Part shown: one piece after another, positions 19,130-29,013 of the stretch
Layout: each line of letters opens with the position of its first letter
How positions within the stretch are numbered: the stretch's first letter is position 1
Source of the DNA: Verrucomicrobiota bacterium
Lineage (GTDB): Bacteria > Verrucomicrobiota > Verrucomicrobiia > Limisphaerales > JADLHS01
NCBI GenBank assembly: GCA_029573725.1
Contig: JAKQDQ010000058.1
Location: forward strand, 32,284 to 96,283
Reading direction: 5' to 3'
Length of the DNA stretch: 64,000 bases
Translations under genes and position numbers: made by a program
Notes under the pieces: generated by a model
What the model was told of the DNA's origin: nothing
Seen by the model: only the letters and a program-made list of their open reading frames with translations
The model's database searches: none

Positions 19130-20335
19130 TTACTTTATTTTCAACGCGGGTTTGCGCTCGGCGGGTTTTCCGGAAAAGTCCACGATGCCTTTCATGCGCA
19201 GGGAGCCGACGCTGCTGGTGATTTCGCCGCGTGATTTGCGCATGTTGTCGATGCCGCGCGTGACGGCACCGCGTTTCGTGCAGTAGAGCATCGCGGTTTC
19301 CTCGGTGATGGTCCCCTGCTCGAAGGCCTCCAGGACGGCGTGGTCGAAGGTCTTCCAGCCGAAGGCGTAGCTGGCCTGGATGATTTCGTAGAAGCTTTTG
19401 CCCTCGGATTCCCCCATGCGGATGGTTTCCTGGACGCGCAGATTGGAGCCCATGATTTCCAGCAGCGCATGGCGGCCGCCGCCAATCCGGGGGACGAGCC
19501 GCTGGCCGACGATCCAGCGGAGCGAATCCGCCAGCCGCGCACGGATGGAATCCTGCTCTTCGGGTTCGAACATGCCCAGAATCCGGTTGATGGTCTGCCC
19601 GGCGTCAATGGTGTGGAGCGTGCTGAGCACCAGGTGTCCGGTTTCTGCCGCGCTCAGCGCGATGCTGACGGTTTCACGGTCGCGCATTTCGCCGACCAGG
19701 ATGATTTTGGGGGCCTGACGCAGGGCGGCGCGCAGGCCGTTGGAGAAATTGTCAAAATCCGTGCCTTGCTCGCGCTGATTGAAGGTGGCGCGCACGTTGG
19801 GATAGACGAATTCGACGGGGTCCTCCAGGGTGACAATATGTACTGCCTTGGTAAGATTGATCTCGTTCAACACCGCGGCCAGCGTGGTGGATTTTCCGGA
19901 ACCGGTTGCGCCGGTGACCAGAACCAGGCCGGTTTTCTCCTTCGGGATCTGTTGCAAAATTTCCGGCATCTTCAGCGTGGCCAAAGTGGGGATTTGCGTG
20001 TTCAGTTTGCGGCAGACGATGGAGTAACAGCCGCGCTGGGAAAAAATATTGACACGGAAGCGGGCGCGTTCGGCCAATTGGTAGGAGGTGTCGCAGGAAC
20101 CTTTGCGCATGAGATCCTGCAAATGCCATTGGTTTTCCCCGATCAAATTCAGCGCGATGGATTCGGTTTGATACGGGGTCAGCTTCTCGATCGCGGGATC
20201 CAGTGGAACCGGCTTGAGCTCCCCGAAGGATTCGACCTGCAGCGGTCGGTCCACGGTGAAAATCAGGTCCGAGACCTCGGGCTGGGAATCCAGCATGGTG
20301 TTCAGAATGTGGTCCAATTCCGGGCGTCGCAGCAT
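19130..20335 (-). CDS. PilT/PilU-type twitching motility ATPase
   Basis: A 401-residue secretion-superfamily ATPase. The N-terminal PAS-like domain (about 1-105) is followed by a RecA-like domain with Walker A GATGSGKSTT, the Asp box VTLEDPVEFVY, Walker B IILVGEMRD, and the His box ETGHLVLSTLHT. These are hallmarks of pilus retraction motors. Compared with its neighbour it has a longer basic C-terminal tail (about residues 350-401). That places it closer to a PilU-like accessory motor, although this is inference. It starts 28 bp after the stop of the second pilT-type gene in the same operon. Pilin and assembly genes are elsewhere. Confidence 0.9.
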   Translation of the reverse strand: MLRRPELDHILNTMLDSQPEVSDLIFTVDRPLQVESFGELKPVPLDPAIEKLTPYQTESIALNLIGENQWHLQDLMRKGSCDTSYQLAERARFRVNIFSQRGCYSIVCRKLNTQIPTLATLKMPEILQQIPKEKTGLVLVTGATGSGKSTTLAAVLNEINLTKAVHIVTLEDPVEFVYPNVRATFNQREQGTDFDNFSNGLRAALRQAPKIILVGEMRDRETVSIALSAAETGHLVLSTLHTIDAGQTINRILGMFEPEEQDSIRARLADSLRWIVGQRLVPRIGGGRHALLEIMGSNLRVQETIRMGESEGKSFYEIIQASYAFGWKTFDHAVLEAFEQGTITEETAMLYCTKRGAVTRGIDNMRKSRGEITSSVGSLRMKGIVDFSGKPAERKPALKIK

Positions 20336-20363
20336 AAGGAGTAAAAGTTTGGGTGGCGATGGC

Positions 20364-21458
20364 TTACATTTCCTCGTCTTCCGGCGGGTGGGCCAGAAAG
20401 GGGCGAAACTTGCGCTTTTCCAGGCTCTTTTCGTACGCTTCTTCCGGTGAAATGCGCTTCATGCGGAGATGTTCGATGATCGAATCGTCAAGTGGCTGAT
20501 TTCCGGATTTCTTGCCAACCTGGATCATGCCGGGAATTTGGTGGGTCTTGGCTTCGCGGACCAGGTTCGCGATGGCCGTGTTGAACACCAAAATTTCCAG
20601 CGCCGCAACGCGCCCCTTTTTGTCAATTCGCTTGAACAGGTTCTGGGCGACAATGCCCTTTAGGGACTCGGAGAGGGTCGCCCGGATTTTGTTTTGCTGA
20701 TCGGCCGGGAAGACGTCAATGATGCGGTCCACGGTTTTTGCGGCGCCGGGCGTGTGCAAAGTGCCAAACACCAGGTGTCCGGTGTTGGCCGCCATGATCG
20801 CGAGTTCAATGGTTTCGAGGTCGCGCAACTCGCCAATCAAAATGATGTCGGGGTCCTCGCGCAATGCGCCGCGCAATCCCGAGGCAAAACTTTTCGTGTG
20901 CAAGCCGACTTCGCGCTGGTTGATCAGGCAGTTTTTGCTCTCATGCACGAATTCAATCGGATCTTCCATTGTGATGATGTGGTCGCGCCGGTTCTTGTTC
21001 GCATAATCCAGCATGGTGGCCAGGGTGGTGGATTTGCCGGAGCCGGTCGGACCGGTCACAATGACCAGCCCCTTGTTCAGCATGGCGAATTTCTTCAATA
21101 CCGGCGGCAGGGGTGCCTCCAATTTTTCAAAATCCTCAAAAGACAGCACACGGCTGGGGATTTGCCGGAACACGGCGGCCACCCCGGCCTTTTGGTTGAA
21201 GAAGTTCGCGCGAAAACGGGAGATGTTGGGAATTTCATAACCAAAATCCACGTCGCCCGATTCCTCAAACGTCTTGATTTTATAGTCCGGCGCGATCTCG
21301 TAGATCATCGTCTTGAGGGTGTCGTTGTCCAACGGGGGATGTTCCACGCGATGCAGTTCGCCGTTGATGCGCAGCATCGGGTTGTTGCCCGCCGAGAGGT
21401 GCAGGTCGGAGGCCTTTTGTTCAAACATCAAGTTGAAAAATGCGTCGATTTTGGCCAT
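20364..21458 (-). CDS. pilT: type IV pilus retraction ATPase PilT
   Basis: A 364-residue hexameric retraction motor at the cytoplasmic base of type IV pili. It begins MAKIDAFFNLMFEQKASDLH, whose end matches the SDLH signature of PilT. Walker A is GPTGSGKSTT, the Asp box ITMEDPIEFVH, Walker B IILIGELRD and the His box NTGHLVFGTLHT. The start at 21458 fits the family; an in-frame upstream extension to 21521 would run almost into the divergent gene. It is the first gene of the minus-strand operon with a second PilT-like ATPase and a receiver-like protein. The 63 bp upstream must hold divergent promoters. Confidence 0.93.
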   Translation of the reverse strand: MAKIDAFFNLMFEQKASDLHLSAGNNPMLRINGELHRVEHPPLDNDTLKTMIYEIAPDYKIKTFEESGDVDFGYEIPNISRFRANFFNQKAGVAAVFRQIPSRVLSFEDFEKLEAPLPPVLKKFAMLNKGLVIVTGPTGSGKSTTLATMLDYANKNRRDHIITMEDPIEFVHESKNCLINQREVGLHTKSFASGLRGALREDPDIILIGELRDLETIELAIMAANTGHLVFGTLHTPGAAKTVDRIIDVFPADQQNKIRATLSESLKGIVAQNLFKRIDKKGRVAALEILVFNTAIANLVREAKTHQIPGMIQVGKKSGNQPLDDSIIEHLRMKRISPEEAYEKSLEKRKFRPFLAHPPEDEEM

Positions 21459-21521
21459 ATCATCTTTACGATTCGGGTCACCTTTAGCTAAATCCGCACC
21501 AGCCGCGGAAGCGATCCTCAA

Positions 21522-22643
21522 ATGGGCATGTTAACGGAGATTATTCGGGCGGAAATTACGGCCCGGGGCGTAATTCCGTTTGCGGAATTCATGGAGCTGG
21601 CTTTGTATTGTCCTGAATATGGATATTACGAGAAAAAAAGTGGCACAGTCGGACGGGGCGGAGATTTCTACACCAGTGTCAGTGTCGGACCACTCTTCGG
21701 AACGCTGCTGGCCTGGCAGTTCGCACGGTGGCTGGAGCGCCTGCCCGGAGGGCCGGTTTACTTGGTGGAGGCGGGCGCCCACGATGGAAAACTGGCGGGG
21801 GACATCCTGGACTGGCTGGCGGCGCAGCGACCGGAATTGCTGGCGCATCTCCGGTTTGTGATTGTCGAACCTTCGTCGGCGCGGCGAAACTGGCAGATGG
21901 CGTCATTGCGGAGACACGGCGACCGTCTCGCGTGGGTGGCAGATTTGTCCGAACTGCCAGCGGACGGGGCCGGGGTGATTTTTTCCAATGAATTGCTGGA
22001 TGCGTTTCCAGTCCGCCGGATTGGATGGTGCAAACCGACGCAACAATGGTTTGAATGGGGTGTGGTCTGGGAGGCCGGGGCGTTTCGATGGGCGAAGCTG
22101 TCCGGCACCCCGGAGTTGCCGGAATGGTTTCAAGTGCCGCCGGCATTGCAGATGGTTTTGCCGGCGAACTACACTGTGGAGCTGAATGGTGCCGCAGAGT
22201 TGTGGTGGTCGCGTGCAGCGCGGTCGCTGCGGCGGGGTTGGTTGCTGACCATTGATTACGGATTGGATGAAGAAGACTTCTGGTCCCCCCACCGCCCGCA
22301 AGGCACCCTGCGCGCTTATCAGGGGCATCGCGAACATGCGGAGGTTCTGAGCCACCCGGGAGAGCAGGACCTCACCGCACACGTAAATTTTTCGTGTTTG
22401 CAGCGGGCAGGCGTGGCGGCAGGGTTGCGCACTGAATTTTACGGATTTCAGGAGCAGTTTCTCTTGAACATCCTGCGGGAATCGGCTGGGGGGCGGTTTC
22501 CGGCCTCCGGCTGGGATGCGCGTCAGAAGCGGGAATGGCAAACCTTGATTCATCCGGAGCATTTGGGCCGGAGGTTTCGGGTGCTGTTGCAAAGCCGGGG
22601 GATGACCGGGGCGGAGGTGGAAGGGCGACATCTGAGCAAATAA
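21522..22643 (+). CDS. MidA/NDUFAF7-family SAM-dependent methyltransferase
   Basis: A 373-residue class I methyltransferase of the COG1565 family. The conserved block FMELALYCPEYGYYEKKSG, then GRGGDFYTSVSVGPLFG, is diagnostic for this family. The SAM-binding strand reads YLVEAGAHDGKLAGDIL, and SNELLDAFPVRR is the conserved acidic/Asn motif. The eukaryotic relative methylates an Arg of complex I; bacterial targets are not established. The start is ATG 21522, with a second ATG at 21528. It diverges from pilT and ends 49 bp before the rhamnose operon, with which it has no evident link. Confidence 0.88.
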   Translation: MGMLTEIIRAEITARGVIPFAEFMELALYCPEYGYYEKKSGTVGRGGDFYTSVSVGPLFGTLLAWQFARWLERLPGGPVYLVEAGAHDGKLAGDILDWLAAQRPELLAHLRFVIVEPSSARRNWQMASLRRHGDRLAWVADLSELPADGAGVIFSNELLDAFPVRRIGWCKPTQQWFEWGVVWEAGAFRWAKLSGTPELPEWFQVPPALQMVLPANYTVELNGAAELWWSRAARSLRRGWLLTIDYGLDEEDFWSPHRPQGTLRAYQGHREHAEVLSHPGEQDLTAHVNFSCLQRAGVAAGLRTEFYGFQEQFLLNILRESAGGRFPASGWDARQKREWQTLIHPEHLGRRFRVLLQSRGMTGAEVEGRHLSK

Positions 22644-22644
22644 C

Positions 22645-22672
22645 TTGCACCGTTTCCGATTCACGGCATTTT
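22645..22672 (+). promoter_or_regulatory. possible promoter of the rhamnose operon
   Basis: TTGCAC at 22645-22650 and CATTTT at 22667-22672, 16 bp apart, lie in the 49-bp gap before rfbA. The -10 element is poor, so this is only a candidate. Confidence 0.25.
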
Positions 22673-22692
22673 AAGGCGCATTTCTAGGGCAA

Positions 22693-23586
22693 ATGATGAA
22701 AGGAATTATTTTGGCCGGGGGAGCGGGATCGCGGCTCTACCCGTTGACGCTGGTAGCCAGCAAACAACTGCAACCGGTTTACGACAAACCGATGGTTTAC
22801 TATCCGTTGACCACCCTGATCGAGGGGGGCATCCGGGAGTTTTGCCTCATTTCGACACCCCACGATCTCCCGCGGTTCAGGCAGTTGCTGGGCGACGGCT
22901 CACGATTCGGGCTGACGATTGACTATCGGTTGCAGGAAAAACCGGCAGGGATTGCGCAGGCGTTTTTGATTGCGGAATCGTTCATCGGAAAAGACAACGT
23001 CACCTTGATTCTCGGGGACAACATTTTTTATGGCGGGGAGGCCTTTGGCAAGGCGTTCAATGAGTTTAAGTCGGGAGCAACCATCTTTGGCTATCACGTG
23101 AACGATCCGCAGCGTTACGGTGTGGTGGAATTCGACGCGCAGGGGCAGGCGCTCTCGATCGAGGAGAAGCCCCAACGTCCCAAGAGCAATTACGCCGTGC
23201 CGGGCTTGTATATCTACGACAACCAAGTGCTGGAGATTGCCGCGAAACAGCGCCCCTCGGCGCGCGGGGAATTGGAGATCACGGATGTGAACGTTGCGTA
23301 TCTGCGGCGTGGCCAGTTGCGGGTGGCCTTGCTCGCGCGCGGGTTTGCCTGGCTGGACGCCGGCACCAGCAGCAGTTTGCATGAAGCCAGCGCGTACGTG
23401 CAGACGATTGAAAAACGGACGGGAGTGAAGATCGGCTGTCCGGAGGAAGCGGCCTTTCGGAATGGGTTTCTGGCATTGGCGCAGCTCGAAGCCCTCACCG
23501 CGCAAATGCCCAATTGTGAGTACCGCGACTACCTGGAACGTGAAGTGGTGGAGGAGGCCCGCCGGCTTGATGCCGCCGGCAGCTGA
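22693..23586 (+). CDS. rfbA: glucose-1-phosphate thymidylyltransferase
   Basis: A 297-residue nucleotidyltransferase that makes dTDP-glucose from glucose-1-phosphate and dTTP, the first step to dTDP-L-rhamnose. The N-terminal signature GGAGSRLYPLT is followed by SKQLQPVYDKPMVYYPL, the metal-binding LGDNIFYG, and the late GFAWLDAGTSSSLHEAS block, all typical of RfbA/RmlA. It opens a four-gene operon in the order rfbA-rfbC-rfbD-rfbB. The start is ATG 22693, with a second ATG immediately after it. Confidence 0.96.
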   Translation: MMKGIILAGGAGSRLYPLTLVASKQLQPVYDKPMVYYPLTTLIEGGIREFCLISTPHDLPRFRQLLGDGSRFGLTIDYRLQEKPAGIAQAFLIAESFIGKDNVTLILGDNIFYGGEAFGKAFNEFKSGATIFGYHVNDPQRYGVVEFDAQGQALSIEEKPQRPKSNYAVPGLYIYDNQVLEIAAKQRPSARGELEITDVNVAYLRRGQLRVALLARGFAWLDAGTSSSLHEASAYVQTIEKRTGVKIGCPEEAAFRNGFLALAQLEALTAQMPNCEYRDYLEREVVEEARRLDAAGS

Positions 23587-23595
23587 GGTTTTATC

Positions 23596-24144
23596 ATGCG
23601 GATAGCAACATGCGAAATCGCCGGTTTGTTGATCATTGAGCCGGAGGTGTTTGGGGACGCGCGCGGTTTTTTCATGGAAACCTGGAATGAGCAGCGTTAC
23701 CACGATGCCGGGCTGAAGTGGCGGTTCGTTCAGGATAATCTGTCCTTTTCCCGGCGGGGGATTTTGCGAGGGTTGCATTTTCAAAATCCACGGGGACAGG
23801 CGAAACTGGTGCAGGTGTTGCAGGGGGAGGTCTTCGATGTGGCCGTGGATTTACGCCGGAGTTCACCCACGTTCGGACGCTGGCAGGGATTGCAGCTTTC
23901 CGCGGCGAACCATCGGCAATTTTTTATCCCGGCAGGATTTGCACATGGTTTTGCGGTGTTAAGCGACACCGCCCTGTTTGCCTATAAATGCACCGAAGTG
24001 TACGCCCCGGGAAACGAACTGACGCTCCTGTGGAATGATCCGGTGCTGCAGATCCAATGGCCATTGGACAATCCGCAGCTCTCGGAAAAGGACAAGCGCG
24101 GCCTGCGATTGCAGGACATCCCGCACGAGCGCTTGTTTGACTAG
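23596..24144 (+). CDS. rfbC: dTDP-4-dehydrorhamnose 3,5-epimerase
   Basis: A 182-residue cupin-fold epimerase acting on dTDP-4-keto-6-deoxyglucose. The motif LRGLHFQNPRGQAKLVQV carries the catalytic His, DVAVDLRRSSPTFG is the second hallmark, and IPAGFAHGFAVLSD the third. A conserved Tyr in the ALFAYKCTEVYAPG segment fits the acid position. Its ATG lies 9 bp after the rfbA stop. It is of normal length and intact. Confidence 0.96.
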   Translation: MRIATCEIAGLLIIEPEVFGDARGFFMETWNEQRYHDAGLKWRFVQDNLSFSRRGILRGLHFQNPRGQAKLVQVLQGEVFDVAVDLRRSSPTFGRWQGLQLSAANHRQFFIPAGFAHGFAVLSDTALFAYKCTEVYAPGNELTLLWNDPVLQIQWPLDNPQLSEKDKRGLRLQDIPHERLFD

Positions 24145-24167
24145 ACGGCCCGCCGGTCGATTCCGCC

Positions 24168-25040
24168 ATGAAAATTTTGCTCCTCGGGAAATACGGTCAA
24201 GTGGCCTGGGAACTGCAACGCGCGCTGGCGCCCTTGGGGGAAGTGGTCGCCGTCGGTCGCGCGGAACTGGATTTTGCGGACGCCGGAGCGGTGCGGGCAT
24301 TGACCGGCGCCGTGCGCCCGCAGCTCCTGGTCAATGCAGCAGCCTATACGATGGTGGACCAGGCCGAGACCGAGCAGGAACTGTGTGTCAAAATAAATGC
24401 AACCCTGCCGGAAATCCTGGCCGCCGAAGCCCGCAAGTTGGGGGCGTGGCTGATCCATTATTCAACCGATTACGTCTTTGACGGTGCGAAGACCACTCCC
24501 TACGTGGAAACCGATCCGACCCGCCCCTTGGGGGTTTACGGCGCCGCTAAACTGGCCGGGGAGCGCGCGGTCGGCGCTTCAGGGGCGGATTATCTGCTGT
24601 TTCGTGTTTGCTGGGTCTATGGCGCGCGCGGGCGGAATTTCATGCAGACCATGCGACGGTTGGCGCGCGAACGCGAGAAGGTGCGCGTGGTGCGGGATCA
24701 GTTTGGTTCCCCGACCTGGGCGCGGATGATCGCCGGCGCCAGTGCGCTGGCCGCTCAGCAGGTGATGCGGACCACGGAACGGCAGAGGTTCCGCGGGATT
24801 TATCATCTGGCCGCCGGGGGTGTCGCCAGCTGGCATGAATTTGCCAGGCAGATCATCGAAGGCATGCCCGCCACGGAAAGGAAATGCCGCGAAGTGGAGA
24901 GCATTACTTCGGCAGAATATCCGACTCCGGTGAAGCGTCCGGCTTATTCCGTGCTGAACTGCGATAAATTGGAGAAAATTTTCGGGCTGCGGCTGCCCCA
25001 TTGGGAACACGGTTTGCAGCAGGTTTTGGATCCATCATGA
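24168..25040 (+). CDS. rfbD: dTDP-4-dehydrorhamnose reductase
   Basis: A 290-residue short-chain reductase that completes dTDP-L-rhamnose using NADPH. The N-terminal dinucleotide motif is [17 protein letters not shown], a slight variant of the usual GxxGQx[10 protein letters not shown] is followed by the catalytic YxxxK in [10 protein letters not shown]. It lies 23 bp after rfbC, and its stop overlaps the rfbB start (ATGA at 25037-25040). Length and motifs indicate a functional enzyme. Confidence 0.95.
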   Translation: MKILLLGKYGQVAWELQRALAPLGEVVAVGRAELDFADAGAVRALTGAVRPQLLVNAAAYTMVDQAETEQELCVKINATLPEILAAEARKLGAWLIHYSTDYVFDGAKTTPYVETDPTRPLGVYGAAKLAGERAVGASGADYLLFRVCWVYGARGRNFMQTMRRLAREREKVRVVRDQFGSPTWARMIAGASALAAQQVMRTTERQRFRGIYHLAAGGVASWHEFARQIIEGMPATERKCREVESITSAEYPTPVKRPAYSVLNCDKLEKIFGLRLPHWEHGLQQVLDPS

Positions 25041-26047
25041 AATTACTGATTACAGGCGGAGCGGGCTTCATCGGCTCGAATTTGATTCAGCACATCATTG
25101 ACCAGCCGGAAATTGAAAAACTGGTCAACCTGGACTGCCTCACTTATGCCGGACACCTGGAGAATCTGGAGCGGGTTGCCCGTCACCCAAAATACGTGTT
25201 TGAAAAGGTGGATCTGCGCGACCGGCAGGCGGTGGTGCGGGTGGTGCAACAGCACGGGATTACACACGTGATGCACCTCGCGGCCGAGTCGCACGTGGAC
25301 CGGTCGATTACCGGGCCCGGCGATTTTATCACCACCAACATCGTTGGCACGTTCAATTTGCTGGAGGCGTGCCGTCAAGCTTGGGACGGAAATTTCGGCA
25401 GGCGCCGCTTTCATCATGTTTCCACGGATGAAGTCTATGGCTCGCTCGGTCCAACCGGCCATTTTACCGAAGCGACTCCTTACGCGCCAAATTCGCCGTA
25501 TTCCGCCAGCAAGGCTTCGAGCGACATGCTGGTGAGGGCTTATCACCACACGTACAATTTGAACACCGTGATCACCAACTGCTCCAACAATTACGGTCCC
25601 TACCAATTTCCTGAGAAGTTGATTCCGGTGGTTGTCCAGAATTGCCTGGCGCGCAGACAGATTCCGGTTTATGGCGATGGTATGAATGTGCGCGACTGGT
25701 TGTACGTGCGCGACCATGCGCAAGCGCTTTGGCTGGTGCTTAACCGCGGGCAGAGTGGGGAAACCTACAATATTGGCGGGCACAACGAATGGGCGAACAT
25801 CAACATCGTCAAACTCATCTGTGATTTGGTGGATGAGTTGGCGCCGCAGTTGGGCGGACACACCCGGTCGCTGATCACTTTCGTGAAAGACCGCCCGGGG
25901 CATGATCGCCGTTACGCAATCGATGCCACGAAGCTGCATCAGGAACTCGGTTGGACCCCGGCTTACACCTTCGAACGAGGCATTCGTGAAACCGTCGGTT
26001 GGTATCTGGAGAATCAAGCCTGGGTAAGTGCCGTGTTGCGCGACTAG
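25037..26047 (+). CDS. rfbB: dTDP-glucose 4,6-dehydratase
   Basis: A 336-residue extended short-chain dehydrogenase that converts dTDP-glucose to the 4-keto-6-deoxy sugar. It has the Rossmann motif GGAGFIGSN at the N-terminus, the [11 protein letters not shown] block, [10 protein letters not shown], and the catalytic Tyr and Lys in [28 protein letters not shown] and [11 protein letters not shown] are further family signatures. The ATG at 25037 overlaps the rfbD stop by 4 bp; an open extension to 25001 is not used. It is the last of the four rhamnose genes. About 270 bp follow before the next gene. Confidence 0.96.
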   Translation: MKLLITGGAGFIGSNLIQHIIDQPEIEKLVNLDCLTYAGHLENLERVARHPKYVFEKVDLRDRQAVVRVVQQHGITHVMHLAAESHVDRSITGPGDFITTNIVGTFNLLEACRQAWDGNFGRRRFHHVSTDEVYGSLGPTGHFTEATPYAPNSPYSASKASSDMLVRAYHHTYNLNTVITNCSNNYGPYQFPEKLIPVVVQNCLARRQIPVYGDGMNVRDWLYVRDHAQALWLVLNRGQSGETYNIGGHNEWANINIVKLICDLVDELAPQLGGHTRSLITFVKDRPGHDRRYAIDATKLHQELGWTPAYTFERGIRETVGWYLENQAWVSAVLRD

Positions 26048-26319
26048 AGGTGAAATCTCCCCGGAACGGCCTCGGTTCGAGTACGGACAACGGAGACTGC
26101 CAACGTGGTCCGCCTGTCAGTTGTGCGGTCGCACCGTTAATCCGCAGATAATTCATGGGTCGGCTTGTCTTTCATTTCAGCTTCAATCATCCAGGCAATC
26201 GGTGTTGATCCGGTTGTGTCATTGAGAACTCTCTCCGTAGTTTGTCGGATGAGTCTTCCGTAAAGAATCTCCAAGTCATTGATTCCTTGTTACTTGCAAC
26301 ATTTTTTTTTGAGCCGAAC

Positions 26320-27168
26320 ATGGTTGTGGATGTTTGCAATGCTCGTGGCGAGCATGAGCGGTTCCGGGCGGTTCAGAAGATTATGGAGAATGTCGAAAAT
26401 CGAAACGTGCTGACGGTTTTGAAGCCAAATCAAGTACAAGAATTCCGAGGTGGTGAGGCGAACGGTTCTCCACTATGGAAGCGTTTGCTGGATGCCATCG
26501 CGATTTTGTGTGCTGCACCGGTCATCATTCTTGTCGGTGCAATAATTGCGATGGTGATCAAGATCGGATCTCCGGGACCAATCCTGTTTCGCCAGGAACG
26601 AATCGGCTACAAAGGACGGCGGTTTGTTTGTTTCAAATTTCGCACGATGCATGTCGGGGCCGAGACCAGCTCACATCAGGGACACACCGCGAATCTGATA
26701 AAGTCGGACGCGCCGATGACCAAGCTGGATGCGGCCGCCGATGCACGCATCATTCCGCTGGGACGGATTTTACGCGCCACCGGACTGGATGAGCTGCCCC
26801 AACTCATCAATGTGCTGGCGGGCGATATGAGCATTGTTGGTCCCCGGCCCTGTGTGCGTTACGAGTACGAAATGTACGAGTCGTGGCAAAAGCGGCGCTT
26901 CGACGCGGTCCCCGGATTGACCGGGCTTTGGCAGGTGAGCGGGAAAAACCGCACCACATTCAACCAGATGATTCATTTTGACATTGAATATTCGGAACGC
27001 ATGAACGTCTGGCTCGACCTGAAAATCATGGCAAAAACTCCACTGGCCCTCCTTCAGCAGTGCCGGGATCAAAAAGTTGGGCGGACCGCTACAACTAAAG
27101 GACAGCGCCTGGCAACGTCTCCCGCAATTCACTCGGCTGTGGCCATTTCTCGTTTTGGTGCGAAATAA
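26320..27168 (+). CDS. undecaprenyl-phosphate sugar-phosphate transferase (priming transferase)
   Basis: A 282-residue bacterial sugar transferase of the WbaP/PglC type that loads the first sugar phosphate onto undecaprenyl phosphate. After a polar N-terminal part of about 50 residues comes a membrane-inserted helix (IAILCAAPVIILVGAIIAMVI). The conserved catalytic core follows: GSPGPILFRQERIG, FRTM, RATGLDELPQLINVL, GDMSIVGPRP and PGLTGLWQVSGKN. It is the short form, without the multi-helix N-terminal half of long WbaP-like enzymes. The start is uncertain: the ATG at 26320 follows a T9 tract, and the frame stays open to a TTG at 26242. It probably begins the assembly part of the locus. Confidence 0.88.
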   Translation: MVVDVCNARGEHERFRAVQKIMENVENRNVLTVLKPNQVQEFRGGEANGSPLWKRLLDAIAILCAAPVIILVGAIIAMVIKIGSPGPILFRQERIGYKGRRFVCFKFRTMHVGAETSSHQGHTANLIKSDAPMTKLDAAADARIIPLGRILRATGLDELPQLINVLAGDMSIVGPRPCVRYEYEMYESWQKRRFDAVPGLTGLWQVSGKNRTTFNQMIHFDIEYSERMNVWLDLKIMAKTPLALLQQCRDQKVGRTATTKGQRLATSPAIHSAVAISRFGAK

Positions 27169-27222
27169 GCTTCCGGAACACGGGTGTTGCAAAATACAAG
27201 CACACTGTCATTTATTGGAGCT

Positions 27223-28356
27223 ATGAAACAAACCATCAAGGTGGGAGTCGTGGGTTGTGGTTATTGGGGGCCCAACCTGATCCGAAATTTACGGCAGGCG
27301 GCCGGTTGCCAGTTAAAGGTGATTTGCGATGCGAGCGAACAACGGTTGCAGCACATGCGCAAGCTGCACCCGGACGTGGCCAGTACCACGCAGTTCGGGG
27401 ACTTGCTCAAAGACGAGGAATTGGACGCGATTGTCGTCGCGACCCCGGTGCGCTTCCACTTTGAAATGGCGAAAGCCGCCCTGTTGGCGGGAAAGCACGT
27501 GTTTGTGGAGAAGCCGCTGGCCCGTACCGTAGCCGAGGCTGAGGAGCTGGTGTCCGTGGCTGCGCAAAACGGACTGATTCTCATGGTCGGCCATACGTTC
27601 CTTTTCTCGCCCGCAGTGCGTCGAATGAAGGAAATCGTGGATGCCGGTGATATCGGCGAGATTCAATATATTTCGGCGCGACGCCTGAACCTGGGGTTGT
27701 TTCAGAAGGATATCAATGTGGCTTGGGATCTCGCCCCGCATGACATTTCCATCATTCTTTACTTGTTGGATGAGCAACCGCAGTCCGTGTCCTGCCAGGG
27801 CAGCAGTCATGTGAATCATCAGATTGAAGACGTGACGATGATGTACCTGAGCTTCAAGAAGAATCGGTGCGCGTTTGTGCAGAATAGCTGGTTGGATCCA
27901 AAGAAAATCCGGCAGATGACCGTTGTCGGTTCGCGGCGCATGATTGTGTATGATGACACCGAGCCGCTGGAAAAGCTGAAGATATACGATGCCCGGGTGG
28001 AAGTCCCGGCACACTATGACACCTTTGCCGAGTTCACTTATTCCTACCACTACGGGGACGCCTATGTGCCGTACATCAAGCAGGATGAGCCGTTGAAGCT
28101 GGAGTGCCAGCACTTTCTCGACTGTATCCGCGGCGAGGCCAAACCCATCACCAGTGGGCAGTCCGGGCTGGAAGTGGTGCGCATCCTCGAAGCGTCGAGC
28201 ACTTCATTACGGCAGCAAGGGCAGGCCATCAGTATCGCGTCGACGGCCCCGGATCGGCCGCGCAATGGGTTTTCGGCCAGGTCAAACTCCGACGGTCACA
28301 GCAGGAAAGCCCGGGGGGAGGCCGCCGCCGGGTTGCACCATCCGCAAGGGGCGTGA
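27223..28356 (+). CDS. Gfo/Idh/MocA oxidoreductase, WlbA/WbpB-like
   Basis: A 377-residue NAD-dependent sugar dehydrogenase. The Rossmann motif is GCGYWG at 11-16, followed by FVEKPLA near residue 97 and the [10 protein letters not shown] block. These features and the next gene resemble WlbA/WbpB, which oxidises C3 of UDP-N-acetylglucosaminuronate. A ribosome-binding-like TTGGAG precedes the ATG at 27223. Its stop overlaps the GTG start of the acetyltransferase gene (GTGA, 28353-28356). The pathway assignment is inference from the gene pair. The matching aminotransferase (WbpE type) is not in the window. Confidence 0.85.
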   Translation: MKQTIKVGVVGCGYWGPNLIRNLRQAAGCQLKVICDASEQRLQHMRKLHPDVASTTQFGDLLKDEELDAIVVATPVRFHFEMAKAALLAGKHVFVEKPLARTVAEAEELVSVAAQNGLILMVGHTFLFSPAVRRMKEIVDAGDIGEIQYISARRLNLGLFQKDINVAWDLAPHDISIILYLLDEQPQSVSCQGSSHVNHQIEDVTMMYLSFKKNRCAFVQNSWLDPKKIRQMTVVGSRRMIVYDDTEPLEKLKIYDARVEVPAHYDTFAEFTYSYHYGDAYVPYIKQDEPLKLECQHFLDCIRGEAKPITSGQSGLEVVRILEASSTSLRQQGQAISIASTAPDRPRNGFSARSNSDGHSRKARGEAAAGLHHPQGA

Positions 28357-28847
28357 GCAGCTCGGATCAGTTGTACCAACGAATCGCTGCCGACGTCAAA
28401 CTCGGTCAGCGCGTCAAAATTTTCGCGTTCACCAACCTGTACGGGTGTGTCGTGGGGGACGACACCAAAATCGGCACGTTTGTCGAGATTCAAAAGGGGG
28501 TTCGCGTGGGGGCGCGCTGTAAAATCTCCAGCCACAGCTTCCTTTGTGAAGGCGTGACCCTCGAAGATGAGGTGTTCATTGGCCACGGCGTGACCTTCAT
28601 CAACGATCGTTTTCCCCGGGCCACCAATGCCCATGGCCAGCTGCAGACCGAGGCGGATTGGAAGTGCGATTCCACCTTGGTGAAGCGTGGCGCTTCGATC
28701 GGCTCGGGCGCCACGATTTTGTGTGGCGTTTCCATCGGCGAACGCTCTATCATCGGAGCGGGCAGCGTGGTGACAAAAGATGTTCCTGCAGGCGCAGTGG
28801 TTGCCGGTAATCCGGCACGGGTGATTCGCATTGAGAAAGTCAATTGA
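28353..28847 (+). CDS. left-handed beta-helix N-acetyltransferase, WlbB/WbpD-like
   Basis: A 164-residue hexapeptide-repeat acyltransferase. Repeats such as [14 protein letters not shown] lead to the block [13 protein letters not shown], then [20 protein letters not shown] and a closing [20 protein letters not shown], the signature of UDP-2-acetamido-3-amino-uronate N-acetyltransferases. It starts at a GTG overlapping the stop of the WlbA-like gene, with AAGGGG just upstream. The longer open frame from 28104 overlaps the previous gene and has noise composition. Together with the dehydrogenase it would make a 2,3-diacetamido uronic acid precursor. Confidence 0.87.
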   Translation: MSSSDQLYQRIAADVKLGQRVKIFAFTNLYGCVVGDDTKIGTFVEIQKGVRVGARCKISSHSFLCEGVTLEDEVFIGHGVTFINDRFPRATNAHGQLQTEADWKCDSTLVKRGASIGSGATILCGVSIGERSIIGAGSVVTKDVPAGAVVAGNPARVIRIEKVN

Positions 28848-29013
28848 GGGCTCCGGCAGGACGGTTGGTTAATCAGTGGTCGAATTCTTTTGCTGAAGAC
28901 AGCGAACAACCAAGGAGGCATGGTTTTTCCGGTCGGATGTTCCGAGCCTGGCCCCGGCCAGGACCGAACGGTTGGATTGAGCTGCCGGGGCTGAAGCACA
29001 GTCGGGATTGCAC

